A stretch of 64,000 nt of DNA from Dryomyza anilis (Eukaryota; Arthropoda; Insecta; Diptera; Dryomyzidae): the NCBI GenBank assembly GCA_951804985.1, contig OX638135.1:71081695-71145694 (forward strand), read 5' to 3'. The stretch's first letter is position 1; each line of letters begins with the position of its first letter. A program made the translations under genes and the position numbers. This document shows, piece by piece, positions 36,592 to 49,015 of this stretch. The notes below the pieces were generated by a model that made no database searches, was not told where the DNA came from, and saw only the letters and a program-made list of their open reading frames with translations.

Positions 36592-36854
36592 AATATCAGA
36601 TGACACAGCCTCAACAATACAGCGTAAACAAAAATTAACACACAAATGTGGATATTTTGGAAGACATAAGCATGAATGCTGTAGAGAATTCCGGAGCCAA
36701 TTTGGAGAACATATGAAACTACGCATATGAAACTTACTCCTAAAATTTTCTAAAAATACCTTTTCAAAAATAAATGTCCCATGCCAGGGGCGGATCCAGA
36801 AGTATGACTTGGGGGGTTTGATTGATTTTTGTGCGCATTTTTTTCCAAATTTTT

Positions 36855-37007
36855 CTAAAATGCGCCCCAAAAATTTATTTTGCGCCCTTTTTTATATTTT
36901 CTCATCAAATACTGTGAATAATGAATTATACACAACTTCACTTCTTTAAACCAACAGTTTTATTTTCTTAAAAAAGAAAAAAATAGGATGCGATTGGATA
37001 TGTGGTA
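36855..37007. other. Short spacer
   Basis: It contains TGCGCCCCAAAAATTTATTTTGCGCCC-like sequence (36860-36890), which may be the native continuation of the second element end that is replaced by the loop in R1-R3. Confidence 0.35.
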
Positions 37008-37960
37008 CACTAAGAACGATGATTACCAGAAATATCACAGCCCTAAATATCAAGTTATTTACAAATTATTTAGATCGTATTTGAGACAACCATCTCTCAA
37101 ACATCCGTCAAATACGATAATTATTGCTAGCAACCATCTTTCAAATTTACAATTATGTATAGCAACCATCAATTATGTATAGCAACATCTTACAAATAGA
37201 AAGATAGTTGATGAATATTTGGAAAAGGTACTCCATTAGAATTCGCGGAGTATTTTTTATTGAATTGAAAGAAAATGAATCAAATGTATTTTTATTTATT
37301 CTAGAATTAAAACAGTATCCTTGTTATACATCGCCGACGTCTTTATAAATACTTCGAAGGTAAAATTTTACGACTTGAGATTTTTTCGTAGAAGAACCAC
37401 GTCCGTCCGGCGATGCTGCCATCAAAGTAAACTCTGAAAAGAAATATTTTCCATCACGTGTTGATAATTTCAATCCAAGGAAGTTTTATTTTCACTTTTA
37501 CCATTAAAACGTAAATTTTGAGTTGACACTTTTTACACCATTAAATTTACTAAATTGTTGTGGAAATCGAGAGTAAGGAAAAAGTACGCCATTTTCCTTT
37601 TTTCTGGTAGTCAAATGTCAAACTACCTCAAAAGTTTTGCTGCAAATGTCCACGAACTCTAGATGTTTGCTATCAATCAACTGTAAATATCTCAATTTCC
37701 ATTGTTGTTGTGGCAAAAATCTCGTTACTAATGCCTGGTTTTCACTATGTCATTTTGTGTCATATTTGTTTTCTTTACATTATGATTGCGACGCAGAAAC
37801 TGACCAAAATTAAAATGTTAATTCACCATGTCAGTCGATAACAAAATGCCAACATGTTTACTAAATTGTTGTGGAAATCGAGAGTAAGGCTTAAATTTAA
37901 GGCTTAAATTTAAAAGGATAGTTGCAGCAAGACTTTCATAAACATCTTGTTTTCTTAATG
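37008..37960 (+). mobile_element. CACTAAG MITE (copy 1)
   Basis: It begins CACTAAGAACGATGATTACC, ends CATCTTGTTTTCTTAATG and is flanked by TA on both sides. Subterminal repeats of the form CAACCATCT(T/C)TCAAA occur several times in the first 200 bp. It contains a nested fragment (about 37736-37857) of the small MITE seen at 11173. No transposase is encoded. Confidence 0.85.
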
Positions 37961-38368
37961 TACCCTAGAAAAATCGAAAACCGGTGCACCTACAAATTTG
38001 GTCATATAGGTACTCAAATGAAAGGTAATAATGCCACATTTGTAATTATATGGTTATTTTTATGATCTGATAACCATAGCGATTAGGATTTGTAATTATG
38101 TAAACAAAAATAAAAACTAAAATGCTGATTGTTGAGAAAAATATTTAATTATTTATCAAAATGACGACGAAATTTAGAAATAAATAGATAACGCTGAAAC
38201 CCTTTTTAAAATTTTCTAGAAGTGGCCCAACAGTTAATTATAATATTTCGTAGGGAAGTTATATCGAAGAAGCTATATTTAAAAAATTTAAATATTTTAT
38301 TTTTTAAAACATAAATACAAATGTGTATAATAGACTCCTGAGTAAATTTCTTTTCGTTTGGATACCCA
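37961..38368. other. Spacer between two MITE copies
   Basis: AT-rich and non-coding. It contains CCGGTGCACCTACAAATTTG and TATAGGTACTCAAATGAAAG, a weak relative of the 40980-41000 and 44410-44440 segments. Confidence 0.35.
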
Positions 38369-39226
38369 CACTAAGAAAACAAAGATGATTACCAGAAATA
38401 TCACAGCCCTAAATATCAAGATATTTACAAATTATTTAGATCATCTTTGAGACAACCATCTCTCAAACATACAATAAATATTGCTGGCAACCGTCTTTCA
38501 AATTTATGATTATTTATAGCAACCATCACATAAACATCTTACAAATATGAAGATAGTTGCGGAATATTTGGAAAAGGTACTCCATTAGAATTCGCGGAGT
38601 AATTTTTATTGAATTAAAATAAAATGAATCAAATGTATTTTTATATATTCTAGAATTAAAACAGTATCCTGTTAATACATCGCCATCGTCTTTATAAATC
38701 CTTTGAAGGGAAAATTGTACAATGACTTGAGACTTCTTCGCGGAAGAACCAAGTCCGTCCGGCGATGCTGTCATCAAAGTAAACTCTGAAAAGAAATAAT
38801 TTTCCATCACTTGTTGATAATTTCAATCCCAGGAAATTTTATTTTCACTTTTACCATTAAAATGTAATATTTGAGTTGACACTTTTTTACACCATTTGAT
38901 TTACTTAATTGTTGTGGATAAATCGATCATAAGGAAAAAGTATGCCATTTTCCTTTTTTATAGTAATCAAATGTCAAAATACCACAAAAGTGTTGATGCA
39001 AATGTCCAAAAACTCAGGATGTTTGCTATTAGTAAACTATAAATATCTCAATTTTCATTGCTGTTGTGGCAAACCTTTCGTAAATATCTGCATATATGTC
39101 ATATTTAAAAAATATTAATAGTTTTGCTGCAACTTTATTGAAACTTATGGGATATTTGAATATTTGCTATAAGGCGTAAATTTAAACGGATAGTTGCAGC
39201 AAGACTTTCATCTTGTTTTCTTAGTG
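38369..39226 (+). mobile_element. CACTAAG MITE (copy 2)
   Basis: 858 bp, with ends CACTAAGAAAACAA and its complement. The right flank is TA, the left flank CA (probably a mutated TA). It has the same interior as copy 1 without the nested fragment. The 94-residue minus-strand frame inside is not conserved in the other copies. Confidence 0.88.
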
Positions 39227-39857
39227 TAAATGTTCATATAGGTAGGTGTATAAGTTTTCGATTTATCTAGGGTACCACAAGTCTGACCGCGCCCTAATAT
39301 AGTCTGAGACCCAAACAGAGGGGATCGTTTGAAGAAAAAAATATTTTACTTCATACGATTATGTAAAGTTCAGCCAATTTGTTTGTGTGGAGATTTTGAG
39401 ATTTTTTGGTAGGAGTAACGACTTGTTTCCATATATATCAAAAATAATAATTAATTTTGATTTTTATAAATATGTATCTAAAATAAAAATTATATTTGAC
39501 TTTTGAAAATATTTATCAAAAATAATTATTTTTGACTTTGATAAATATTAATCAAACTTTTATTTATAATTTTTAAATATAATTATTAAAAAATATTTTA
39601 AAATTTAACAGTCCTATAATAAAAATAAGGCAATAAATTAAAAATGTTCATCGAATGTTATCTAACGGTACCCTTAGTTATAGAGTTACATCATTTCTTA
39701 CAATGACTTTTTACATATAAATTTGAAAATTATTTTTGGTCTCTGATTTTAGGATGGTGTACATATCTCAGAACCCTTGGAAACAAAATTCAATTTGTGT
39801 ATCATATTAAAGGTGATCAATACCGACATCTCGTTTGTAAACAACTTTTTCTTTCAT
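39227..39857. other. Non-coding AT-rich DNA
   Basis: Degenerate AATAATTATTTTTGA(C/T)TTT repeats lie near 39440-39560. No gene is recognised. Confidence 0.4.
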
Positions 39858-40759
39858 CTTCCGATTTGATCTCGAATCTGAAGTCCGTTTATCAGCTCTG
39901 AGTTCCTCGCAATTTGGGGTAAAAAATGAACAATTAAGGTGTTTAAAGACAGTAATCAGATTATTTTCATTTCAAAAGATACTGATTGGGTTTCTTCAGC
40001 AATGATGTTTATCATGAACAGGTGCATTTTTGTTACTTTGGCACCATCGTCACAACGCTTTCCATATCATTTGTTTTATCGAACTTTAACCATACTAATT
40101 ACAAATTTTGACATACCGCGTGAACTCTTGAAAAAAATATTATACTCTCTTCAGCAAATATATTCCCCATCAAACATAAAGTGTGGTCCTCAAATGACAA
40201 AATTGCCTCAGATCCAGCCATTAAACAGAATAATAAAAAAACAATACACTTTGTATTTTTTTTATTAAGTTACAGGCACATTTCAGTAAAATTTTAGAAA
40301 CTTAAATAAAAGTTATATATTGTTATGGATTTCGACATACTAGAAACATTGGCATATTCAATTTTTTTCGCAAAAGTCCTGTTTGCAGGATATTGTCAGT
40401 CAAATATACAAAATTTAAAGATAGTACATATTTTTTTTTTATTTCAAAAGATACAGATATGGTTTTTTTAGCAAGATTGTTTATCACGAATAGACAGTAT
40501 TATTTTACTTTGACACACACAGAAAAATTCTCTTTTGGCATGAGGTTAATTGAACCAACGTTTCAGTGTAGCAACCGAAATACATTTGTTGTAATCTCAT
40601 GTCATTAAAATGAACGTACCATTTTTTACTCTAACCGGAATGTTAGTCCGCGCAGTTGCGCGTTCGGTTGTCGTAACCTCATGATTTCATTTTTCATTCT
40701 GCCAAAATTTGACGTTTGTGCATTTCTTACGGCAACTGAGTACGTTATTGTATCAACAA

Positions 40760-41455
40760 AAACCAGTTGGGAAGGTTAGATCACATGGAAAATTTTAAAT
40801 TTGGTGTTATTATGATAGTTAGTATTATCAAAATTATAGTAGGCCTAAGCAAACTATACATATCCTACACATATGTGTGGTTACCATTCAAAGTGGTATA
40901 TTGGTCACCAGGGTATACGAATCATGAAAATAATTACAAACATTCAATCGTTGAAGAATTTCCATTCATTTGATACCCATATTTACAAATGGATAGGTGT
41001 ACCGAATTTCGATTTTTTTTTTTGGAACCACAAGTATGATGGAACCACAAGCATGATATCAATATATATTTGACCAAAAAAGTTTACCTCAGCACGTATA
41101 CAGTAAAATTGATCTGTAGATGTAAATTTAATAAGAGGTATATTTGAATATAAATGGATCAGATCACAGGTCACAATGATCCGATCTCGCCAATGGTCCG
41201 ATGGTCCAATTTTTTCGCACATACAGCGTAGTTATATAAGTAATCTAAATTATAAGTTTCATTTATCTAACTCTTCAATTGTTTAAGTAGTAGGGATTTC
41301 AACAGACAGACGGACAGACGGACATCGCTAAATCGACTCAGGAGATCATGCTGATCAAGAATATATATACTTTTCCATAGATGCTTCCTTCTGGGTGTTA
41401 CAAACGGCATACCAAACTGAATATACCCTTTCACTCTTAGTGTAGGGTATTAAAA
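40760..41455 (+). mobile_element. ~700-bp insertion with CGGACAGACGGACATCGCTA tail
   Basis: It begins ACCAGTTGGGAAGGTTAG and ends TTAGTGTAGGGTATTAAAA. The 3' part (41290-41455) resembles the 'gacagacggacat...aatataccctt' tails common in fly repeats. The reverse copy occupies 43988-46735 around an inserted hAT. No coding potential is recognised and the class is uncertain. Confidence 0.6.
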
Positions 41456-41589
41456 TGACAAACGGCAACCTTATGTCTATCAGTTCGATTGCCAGTTTCT
41501 TGCCAAAAATTATGGATACATGTAGAAATAAACAAACGTTAAAAATTTTCACAAGTGCCAAAAAATAGGAAATTCATTAATTAAGTGAA

Positions 41590-42010
41590 AATGCGAAAAA
41601 AAGGGCAAGCATGAGGTTGTGCCAACCTCCTTTTCAGCAAGCATGGGGTTGTTTAAACCTCCATCTCAGCAAGGATGCCGAAAGCTCCAATTGAAATTTT
41701 ATTTTAAGAATTTTATTTGTATATAGAAAACTTATTTATATAAAGTTTTATATATGTGTTTTTGATGCGTAAATATGTCACGCATACAATTTCAAAAAAT
41801 GTATCTATAAATTCTTGTTCTCTGAAAAATAAAAACAGTATGAAGACACATTTAATATTTTATTTCATCATAATTAAACAAAATAGAAAAACTATTTATA
41901 ATGCCACATACGATCATATATTTTTATTATATTTCACTAACTAAACAGCAATTTGTATTGAATTCATTCATTTATTTAATTAATATTCATATATTTATTT
42001 CGCATTTTTA
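41590..42010. other. Loop of the fold-back MITE
   Basis: AT-rich. It includes a short direct repeat, AGCAAGCATGxGGTTGTxxxAACCTCC (41607-41660), and nothing coding. Confidence 0.4.
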
Positions 42011-42822
42011 CTTAATTAATGAATTGGCCACTTGTGAAAATGTTTGACGTTTACTTATTTCTGCATGTATCCATAATTTTTGACAAGAAACTGGCAACCG
42101 AACTGCTGATAGACATGAGGTTGCCGATTGTCATTTATTTTGTTGATACAATAACGTACTCAGTTGCCGTAACAAATGCAAAAACGTCAAATTTTGGCAG
42201 AATGAAAAATGCAATCATGAGGTTACGACAACCGAACGTGCAGTTGCGTGGACTAAAATTTCGGTTAGAGTAAGAAATGGTACGTTCATTTCAATGACAT
42301 AAGTTTACAACAAATGTATTTCGGTTGCAACACTGAAAATTTGGTTCAATTAACATCATGCCAAAAGAGGATTTTTCTGTGTGCATAAAAATGAGACGAT
42401 GTCCTCAAACCACAAAATCGTCTCAGATTTAGCCATTTAACAGAATGAACCATAAACTTTGTATTTTGTTTATTACGTTGTATGCAAAATTTTCGACAGC
42501 AAAAATAAAAGTTATATATTCTTATGAATTCAATATTATAAAAATAATGGCGTTTGCAGTTTTTTTCCTAGACGTTCTGTTTCAAGGATATACGACAAAA
42601 GCGAAATGCTGTTTTTTAAGGCATACTTTTGTTTCATAGAGGTTAAGCTTATAGATTTTGGATCCAAAATAAGCACAGACGAATTAATATTATAATGCAG
42701 TTTTAAAACTGATATAATTTGCTGAGCTAAAACCTTAAGACTAGAATGGTGTTCACCTGGATGCCAAGAAATAAATACCCTAAAATGTTTTTTTATATCC
42801 CAAATTGCTACTTTTTTACATA

Positions 42823-43664
42823 CACTAAGAAAACAAGATGTTTATACGTGTTTTACGCCTTGTAGCAAATATTCAAACATCCCATAAGTTTCAATAAAGT
42901 TGCAGCAAAATTATTAATATTTTTAAATATGACGTATATTCAGATAGTTACGAGATGTTTGCCACAACAGCAATGAAAATTGCGATATTTGCAGTTGACT
43001 GATAGCAAACACCAGAGTTTTTGGACATTTGCAACAAAACTTTTGAGGTATTTTGACATTTGACTACCATAAAACGGAAAATGGCGTACTTTTTTCTTAC
43101 GCTCGATTTATCCACAGCAATGAAGTAAATCAAATGGTGTAAAAAAGTGCCAACTCAAATATTACATTTTAATGGTAAAAAAGAAAATAAAATATCCTGT
43201 GATTTAAATTAACAAAACGTGATGGAAAATATTTCTTTTCAGAGTTTACTTTGATGACAGCATCGCCGGTCGGACTTGGTTCTTCTGCGAAGAAATCTCA
43301 AGTCGTTGTACAATTTTATTTTCGAAGGATTTATAATGACGATGGCGATGTATAACCAGAATACTGTTTTAATTATATAACAATTAAAAATACATTTGAT
43401 TCATTTTCTTTCAATTCAATAAAAATTACTCCGCGAATTCTAATGGAGTACCTTTTCCAAATATTCATCAACTATCTTCCTATTTGTAAGATGTTTAATT
43501 GATGGTTGCCATAAGTAATAGTAAATTTGAAAGATGGTTGCTAGCACCATTTATCGTATTTGACGGATGTTTGAGAGATGGTTGTCTCAAATAAGATCTA
43601 ATTTATAAATATCTTGATATTAACGGCTGTGATATTTCTGGTAATCATCTTTGTTTTCTTAGTG
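42823..43664 (-). mobile_element. CACTAAG MITE (copy 3, inverted)
   Basis: 842 bp, flanked by TA on both sides and in the opposite orientation to copies 1 and 2 (it ends ...ATCTTTGTTTTCTTAGTG). It sits at the centre of the inner palindrome formed by 42430-42640 and 43775-43990. Confidence 0.88.
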
Positions 43665-43987
43665 TATATCTCGAAAACCATGATGTTTTTTTAAAATCAA
43701 TATCAATACTAAATGTGTGAGCATTTATGTAAATTTTAGATACAAGATATATGAGTGTGACTTTCCACCTAACGCCTACCATGCAAAATCATGCCTAAAA
43801 ACAGAATTTTCTTTTTTGTCAAATATCCTTGAAACAGGATGTCTAGGAAGAAAAATAAATACGCAATTGTTTGTAGAATGTCGAAATTCACAAGAATATA
43901 AATTTTTTATTTCAGCTTTCGAAAAACTTTGTGAAATGCGCCTGCAACGTTATAAACAAAGTACAAAATATATTGTTTTTTATAGCT

Positions 43988-44553
43988 TTTTATACCCTAC
44001 ACTAAGAGTGAAAGGGTATGTTCAGTTTGGTACGCCGTTTGTAACACCCATAAGGAAGCATCTCCGGTATGGAAAATGATATATTCTTGATCAGCATGAC
44101 CTCCTGAGTCGATTTAGCGATGTCCGTCTGTCCGTCTGTCTGTCTGTTGAAATCCCCACTACTTTTAAAATTGAAGATCTAGATAAATGAAACTTATAAC
44201 TTAGATTACTAGTATACCTACGCTGTATGGCGAGATCGGTCCATTGTGACCTATGATCCGACCACTTATGTTCAAATACCTCATATAAAGATCAATTTTT
44301 ATGTATACGTGCTTAGGTAAACTTTTTTGGTCAAATATATATTGATATCATGCTCAAATACATGATAGTAATTTTTTCCGGCGAAAAGACTTGTGGTTCA
44401 CAAAAAAAATTCGGTACACCTACCCATTTGTAAATATGGGTATCAAATGAATGGAAATTCTTCAGCGATTGAAAGTTTGTAGTTATATTTAGGATTGGTA
44501 TTCCCTGGTGACCTATATACCACTTTGAATGGTAACCACACATATGTGTAGGG
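43988..44553 (-). mobile_element. Inverted copy of the ~700-bp insertion, outer part
   Basis: Reverse complement of about 40885-41455, including CCCTACACTAAGAGTGAAAG and the GATGTCCGTCTGTCCGTCTG tail. It continues at 46626-46735 beyond the hAT insertion. Confidence 0.7.
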
Positions 44554-46009
44554 CAGGCATGTCAAACACGCGGCCCGCCAACCTTTCATCTGCGGCTCGC
44601 GAAGACTTTTTAAATATTATTAATATATTTAATAATATTAAATATTTATTTAATTTTCAGGCGTCAAAATGAATATTATGTATTCTTGTGCATTTTTGAG
44701 CAACGCAATGTATTCAATTTAACATGCCATATATGAAATTAAATTATTAATCTTGGTTAAAAACTTATAATTTATTAAAAAAGATCAATATTTTTGTAGG
44801 TACATTATTTTCTAAAATTTAATGTCATTATAAATATTATACATGACTTTGCAAAATGGCACAACAATAATTTTTACATTTTTTTCATGAAGTAATATTG
44901 TTTTTTATTTAAAAATTTAAAATAAATTGTAAAGTTTGGAATATAAAAAATATATATTGCCGCAAAGTTTTGTACGTCTATCACCGAAAAGAAAATTACA
45001 TTATTGTTTTTGATTCGACTATTAAAAATAAAAGGAGAGAAAAATAATTAAAACTTAAAAATTTTAAAAACTGGACCCAATTTAACAAAACCATTTTCGG
45101 AATTTGCTCCAGTATCAAATAAAGCCGCAACAGACTATGCACTTTTATAAAAAAACGACAAGTTTTGAACCAAGAAACTTGCTTTGCACAAACTGGAATT
45201 GGAATCATTTAAATTTTTTTTTAGTAAGTAATTTTTTTTTGTATTAGAGACATTCCACACCAAAACTACCAGAGTTCAACACTCACCTTCTCCAAAGATA
45301 CATTGGTTCAAAGTTTCAAAAATGAATCAATAATCACTTTTTGTAGAAAAAAAACTCTTGACCGTAGAAAGCAGCAAACCTCGCATTAAGGAAATAAAAC
45401 CAACTTCGTCATAAGTCCTAAATCTGAACATCTAATCAATGGTCACTTTCATTGTAATTTAAATTAATTGTTCATAAAAAGGACACCTTTTCAAATTTAT
45501 TCAAATATCAAATTTATATACGGAATTTTAAAAAACAAACTTTTTCAATAGTTTAAGTATTGTTTGTATCGAAAAATCTAAATAAATAGGTTACCAGTCT
45601 GACATGTCATTTATGCCTTGAAGTTTCCTCGAACAAACTTGGATAACCAAAATCCAATCTTGTTGCTAATTTTTAAAATTTTGCAATTTTCGTAGAGTAA
45701 AATTTTATGTTAGGATAATTTAAACATTTTCCACATCGATATCGCAATGCTTTTCAAATAAATATCGATATATTTTAAATATTTGATGCAGTATTAATCC
45801 AGAATAATTTTTATTATCGTTTCGAAAAAAAAACTGCGATATGTCGCTTTGAACTATTTTTGCAGTTTTAGTACGATTTGGCCTTCGATATTGGTACAAG
45901 ATCTAATTCGATATCGTACAATTTTGCCGACATAAAAAATTACAACAATTTTGGATGATTGTCAGGTGTCTGTTTTATAAAATTTTCTCTAGTGTTTGAA
46001 ATATAGGTA

Positions 46010-46328
46010 ATATAATAATAATAGTTTGACGCTACAGTCCTGTATAGAACTTCGGCCGAGCTCTCTCACCATTTTGAGCTGTGCGTGTTATATTTGTACT
46101 CAAAGTGGTGGGACCTACAGTTTATTGCCGAATCCGAACGGCGGGTGAGAGCTTTTCATAGGCAATGGTTTTACTCTCGTAGGTTTGCCATTTACTGACG
46201 AGAGGTAGCGCGGTATAGAAAAATGTTTCTATGAAAAGATGTTGTTAGCCCCAGTCCAGGCTTGAACCGGGGACCTTTCGGCTCGCAGTCCAACGCACTA
46301 ACCACTGAGCTACCGCGGCTACATATAG
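46010..46328 (-). mobile_element. Full-length tRNA-derived SINE
   Basis: On the minus strand it begins with a tRNA-like head containing an A box (TAGCTCAGTGGTTAG, about 46299-46313) and a B box (GGTTCAAGCC, about 46258-46268). A ~200-bp body and a (ATT)n tail follow. It is flanked by an exact 14-bp target duplication, TTGAAATATAGGTA (45996-46009, 46329-46342). The head is transcribed by RNA polymerase III in this class, and mobilisation depends on a partner non-LTR element. The truncated copy at 1389-1550 confirms a family. Confidence 0.92.
46228..46322 (-). other. tRNA-like head of the SINE
   Basis: It starts AGCCGCGGTAGCTCAGTGG and has internal promoter boxes A and B at normal spacing. The anticodon arm pairs poorly, so it is a decayed tRNA-related promoter, not a functional tRNA gene. 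Confidence 0.75.
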
Positions 46329-47552
46329 TTGAAATATAGGTACTCCACTGTAAATTCCTCAGACAAAATATTTGGCAGGATCAAAGAAGTTCGGACATTT
46401 TTTCAATTATTTCAAACAGACAAAAATCGCACCATATTTTACAAAAAAAAATCGCCAGGGGCGCTTTTAACGACGATCTATGAAAAATTTGATAATCTTA
46501 ACATTGAATTTTTTAACAAATGTAAAAAACGAGCGATTTTTTTTCTTATGGTACACAAATGCGGCCCGCCTCATCATTTGAATTGCCAATGCGGCCTGTG
46601 ATGCCAACTGAGTTTGACATACCTGGTTTAGGGTATTTATAGTCGGCTTAGACCTACTATAATTTTGATAATACTAACTATCATAATAACACCAAATTTA
46701 AAATTTCCCATGTGATCTAACCTTCCCAACTGGTTTTTGTTGATACAATAACGTACTCAGTTGCCGTAAGAAATGCACAAACGTCAAATTTTGGCAGAAT
46801 GAAAAATGCAATCATGAGGTTACGACAACCGAACGTGCAACTGCGCGGACTAACATTTCGGTTAGAGTAAAAAATGGTACGTTCATTTGAATTACATGGG
46901 GTTACAACAAATGTATTTCGGTTGCTACACTGAAACGTTGGTTCAATTAACCTCCTGCCTGTGTGTGTCAAAGTAAAATAATACTGTCTATTCGTGATAA
47001 ACAATATTGCTAAAAAACCATATCTGTATCTTTTGAAATAAAAAAAATATGTACTATCTTTAAATTTTGTATATTGGACTGACAATATCCTTCAAACAGG
47101 ACTTATGCGAAAAAAATTAATATGCCAATGTTTCTAGAATGTCGAAATCCATAACAATATATAACTTTTATTTAAGTTTCTAAAATTTTACTGAAATGTG
47201 CCTGTAACTTAATAAAAAAAATACAAAGTGTATTGTTTTTTTATTATTCTGTTTAATGGCTGGTTCTGAGGCAATTTTGTCATTTGAGGACCCCACATTA
47301 TGTTTTATGGGGAATATATTTGCTGAAGAGTTCACGCGGTATGTCAAAATTTGTAATTCGTATGGTTAAAGTTCTATAAAATATGTGTTATGGAAAAGCG
47401 TTGGGAAAAAATGCGCGTGTTCATGATAAACATCATTGCTCAAGTAACCAAACCTGTATCTTTTGAAATTAAATTTTTTTGTAATTTTATTTAACTTGGA
47501 CAACTTTTATTAAACTTGGACAAATAATGCATTAAATTGCCTCATTTTAGGG

Positions 47553-47945
47553 GGTAAAATCTCTACACGGATAGAAAAGATTTGTTAAAAATTTTTGAAT
47601 TTAATAAAAAATAATACGAAATTAACATACATGTATTACGAATGAAATGTAATTAAATTATAATCTAAATTGAATTTATTTATGTTCAGTAATAACATAT
47701 TATTATGTGTAAACATAATTATATTGTCCAGTATTTGTCATTTTTGGGGGTAGGTTAAAATCCCTACACGGATAGAAAAGATTTGCTTGAATATGTTTGA
47801 ATTTAATTAAAAAATAATACGAAATTACCATACATGTATACAAAAAAAAAAGAATGAAATGTAATTAAATTATAATCGAAATTAAATTTATTTAAGTTCA
47901 GTAATAACATATTACTATGTGTAAAAATAATTATATTGTCCAGCA
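47553..47945. repeat. Tandem duplication of ~195 bp
   Basis: Two units each contain CTACACGGATAGAAAAGATT, AATAATACGAAATTA, GAATGAAATGTAATTAAATT and CAGTAATAACATATTA. They interrupt the outer right arm of the palindrome. Confidence 0.85.
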
Positions 47946-48345
47946 GAATCTGTCAAATTTACCATAAATATTATACAACACAAACATAAAAATCTAATTG
48001 CATTTGAATATACTATTTCTTGGCAGTTTACTTAGTTATAACTATGTTTCAAAACAAACAAAAAATCCTATTCAAATCTAATTATAACGTACGTTCGCAA
48101 AGCTCGTCTTCATTCGGTTAGTTACCGACAGACGAAGTTCGCAACGTTGCGCAGCATTTTCTACCTATGTCTCTTTTGTCGTCTTGTGAAGTATGTATTG
48201 GTCCTTTTAAACATACTGATGTTTGAAAACAAACAAAAAAAAAATAAATTAGACGTATTTAAACACCTTAATTGTTCATATTTGACGCTAAATTGTGAAG
48301 AACCCAGAGCTGATGGATCAAAACGGACTTCAGATTCGAGATCAG

Positions 48346-49015
48346 CGACCCCATGTTACCCTAAAATCGTTATCAAATCTGAAGATGGTATTTTTTGCTG
48401 CATTGTGTTTACTTTTCAAGTCAGCATATTTCGAAAACCATAAATACAAAATATTTTAATTTGTTTTTTTTTTTTAAGTACAACATTTGTTCCAAGTTTG
48501 ACGTTTCACCTATTTTTTTGTACCATTTATTCAAGAAGTAATAAGTAATAGTTACTTGGCCAATTATTAAATTAATTTACAACAGAGTTTTTTTAATTTC
48601 AAAAAGACTGAAAACGTAAAAACAGTATTATAAATCGTCGTTATGAACTAAAAGTCATCAAATAAATTTTGTTTCAATATCAATTTCATTGCATTTTCAG
48701 CCATATTAAAAATCACTATAAGGACCATTCCACAACAAATCGACCAAAAAAAGTTAAATTTGAGATTTTACCTTTTCGATTTCAATAAAATTTGCGCAAC
48801 TTAGAAAGGGTGCCCAGATATGTACTCACCAATTTTTTTTTATTTTTTTTTCGTCCAGTACTTCCAGAGATACAGTAGCTCAAAGTTACAAAAAATGGGC
48901 CAAAAATTACTTTTGTTTGGTTGTTCATATTTAAATATCTCTTAAACTAGAAATGCTAGAAACTTCTAGAAAAATTAAGTTTTAACTTCTAAACATGAAC
49001 ATGTGGCTCGTGGTC
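48346..49015. other. Non-coding DNA with a diverged dispersed repeat
   Basis: 48720-49015 contains GACCATTCCACA, TTCCAGAGATACAG, CAAAGTTACAAAAA, TTTTGTTTGGTTGTTCATAT and TAAACATGAACATG in the same order as 25300-25460. A weaker relative is at about 45242-45445. No gene is seen. Confidence 0.5.

Larger units (their letters stand above)
40516..42390. mobile_element. Fold-back MITE with CACACAGAAAAA ends, interrupted
   Basis: The ends CACACAGAAAAATT and TTTTTCTGTGTG face inward. The left arm (40516-40760 plus 41455-41590) is the reverse complement of the right arm (about 42010-42390), with a ~420-bp loop. Insertion of the 40760-41455 segment splits the left arm between CGTTATTGTATCAACAAAA and ATGACAAACGGCAACC. 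The right arm shows the joined form. It encodes no transposase. Confidence 0.7.
44554..46625. mobile_element. Non-autonomous hAT, CAGGCATGTCAAAC ends
   Basis: The ends CAGGCATGTCAAACACGCGG and CAGGTATGTCAAACTCAGTT (complement) are of hAT type. They are flanked by GTGTAGGG and GTTTAGGG (44546-44553, 46626-46633), an 8-bp duplication with one mismatch. The GCGGCCCGCC-rich ends are typical of widespread hAT repeats. The interior is AT-rich with no recognisable transposase and contains a later SINE. Confidence 0.88.
39858..48345. repeat. ~8.5-kb imperfect palindrome of nested fold-back elements
   Basis: Left-arm blocks pair with inverted right-arm blocks: 39858-39950 with about 48240-48345; 39961-40516 with about 46972-47470; 40516-40760 with about 46735-46960; 40760-41455 with 43988-46735, which is interrupted by a 2-kb hAT. 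An inner pair is 42430-42640 with 43775-43990, enclosing a MITE. Divergence is noticeably higher than in the 15-36 kb array, so this palindrome is older. Small open frames here are not conserved between the arms. Confidence 0.75.

Noticed and set aside
43717..44079. 120-residue open frame
   Set aside because: It spans an inverted-repeat arm and the end of another element, and its mirror copies at 42440-42640 and 40230-40420 are not open in the same way.
46228..46322. Possible tRNA gene on the minus strand
   Set aside because: A and B boxes are present, but the anticodon stem pairs poorly and the sequence is the head of a SINE with a body, tail and target duplication.
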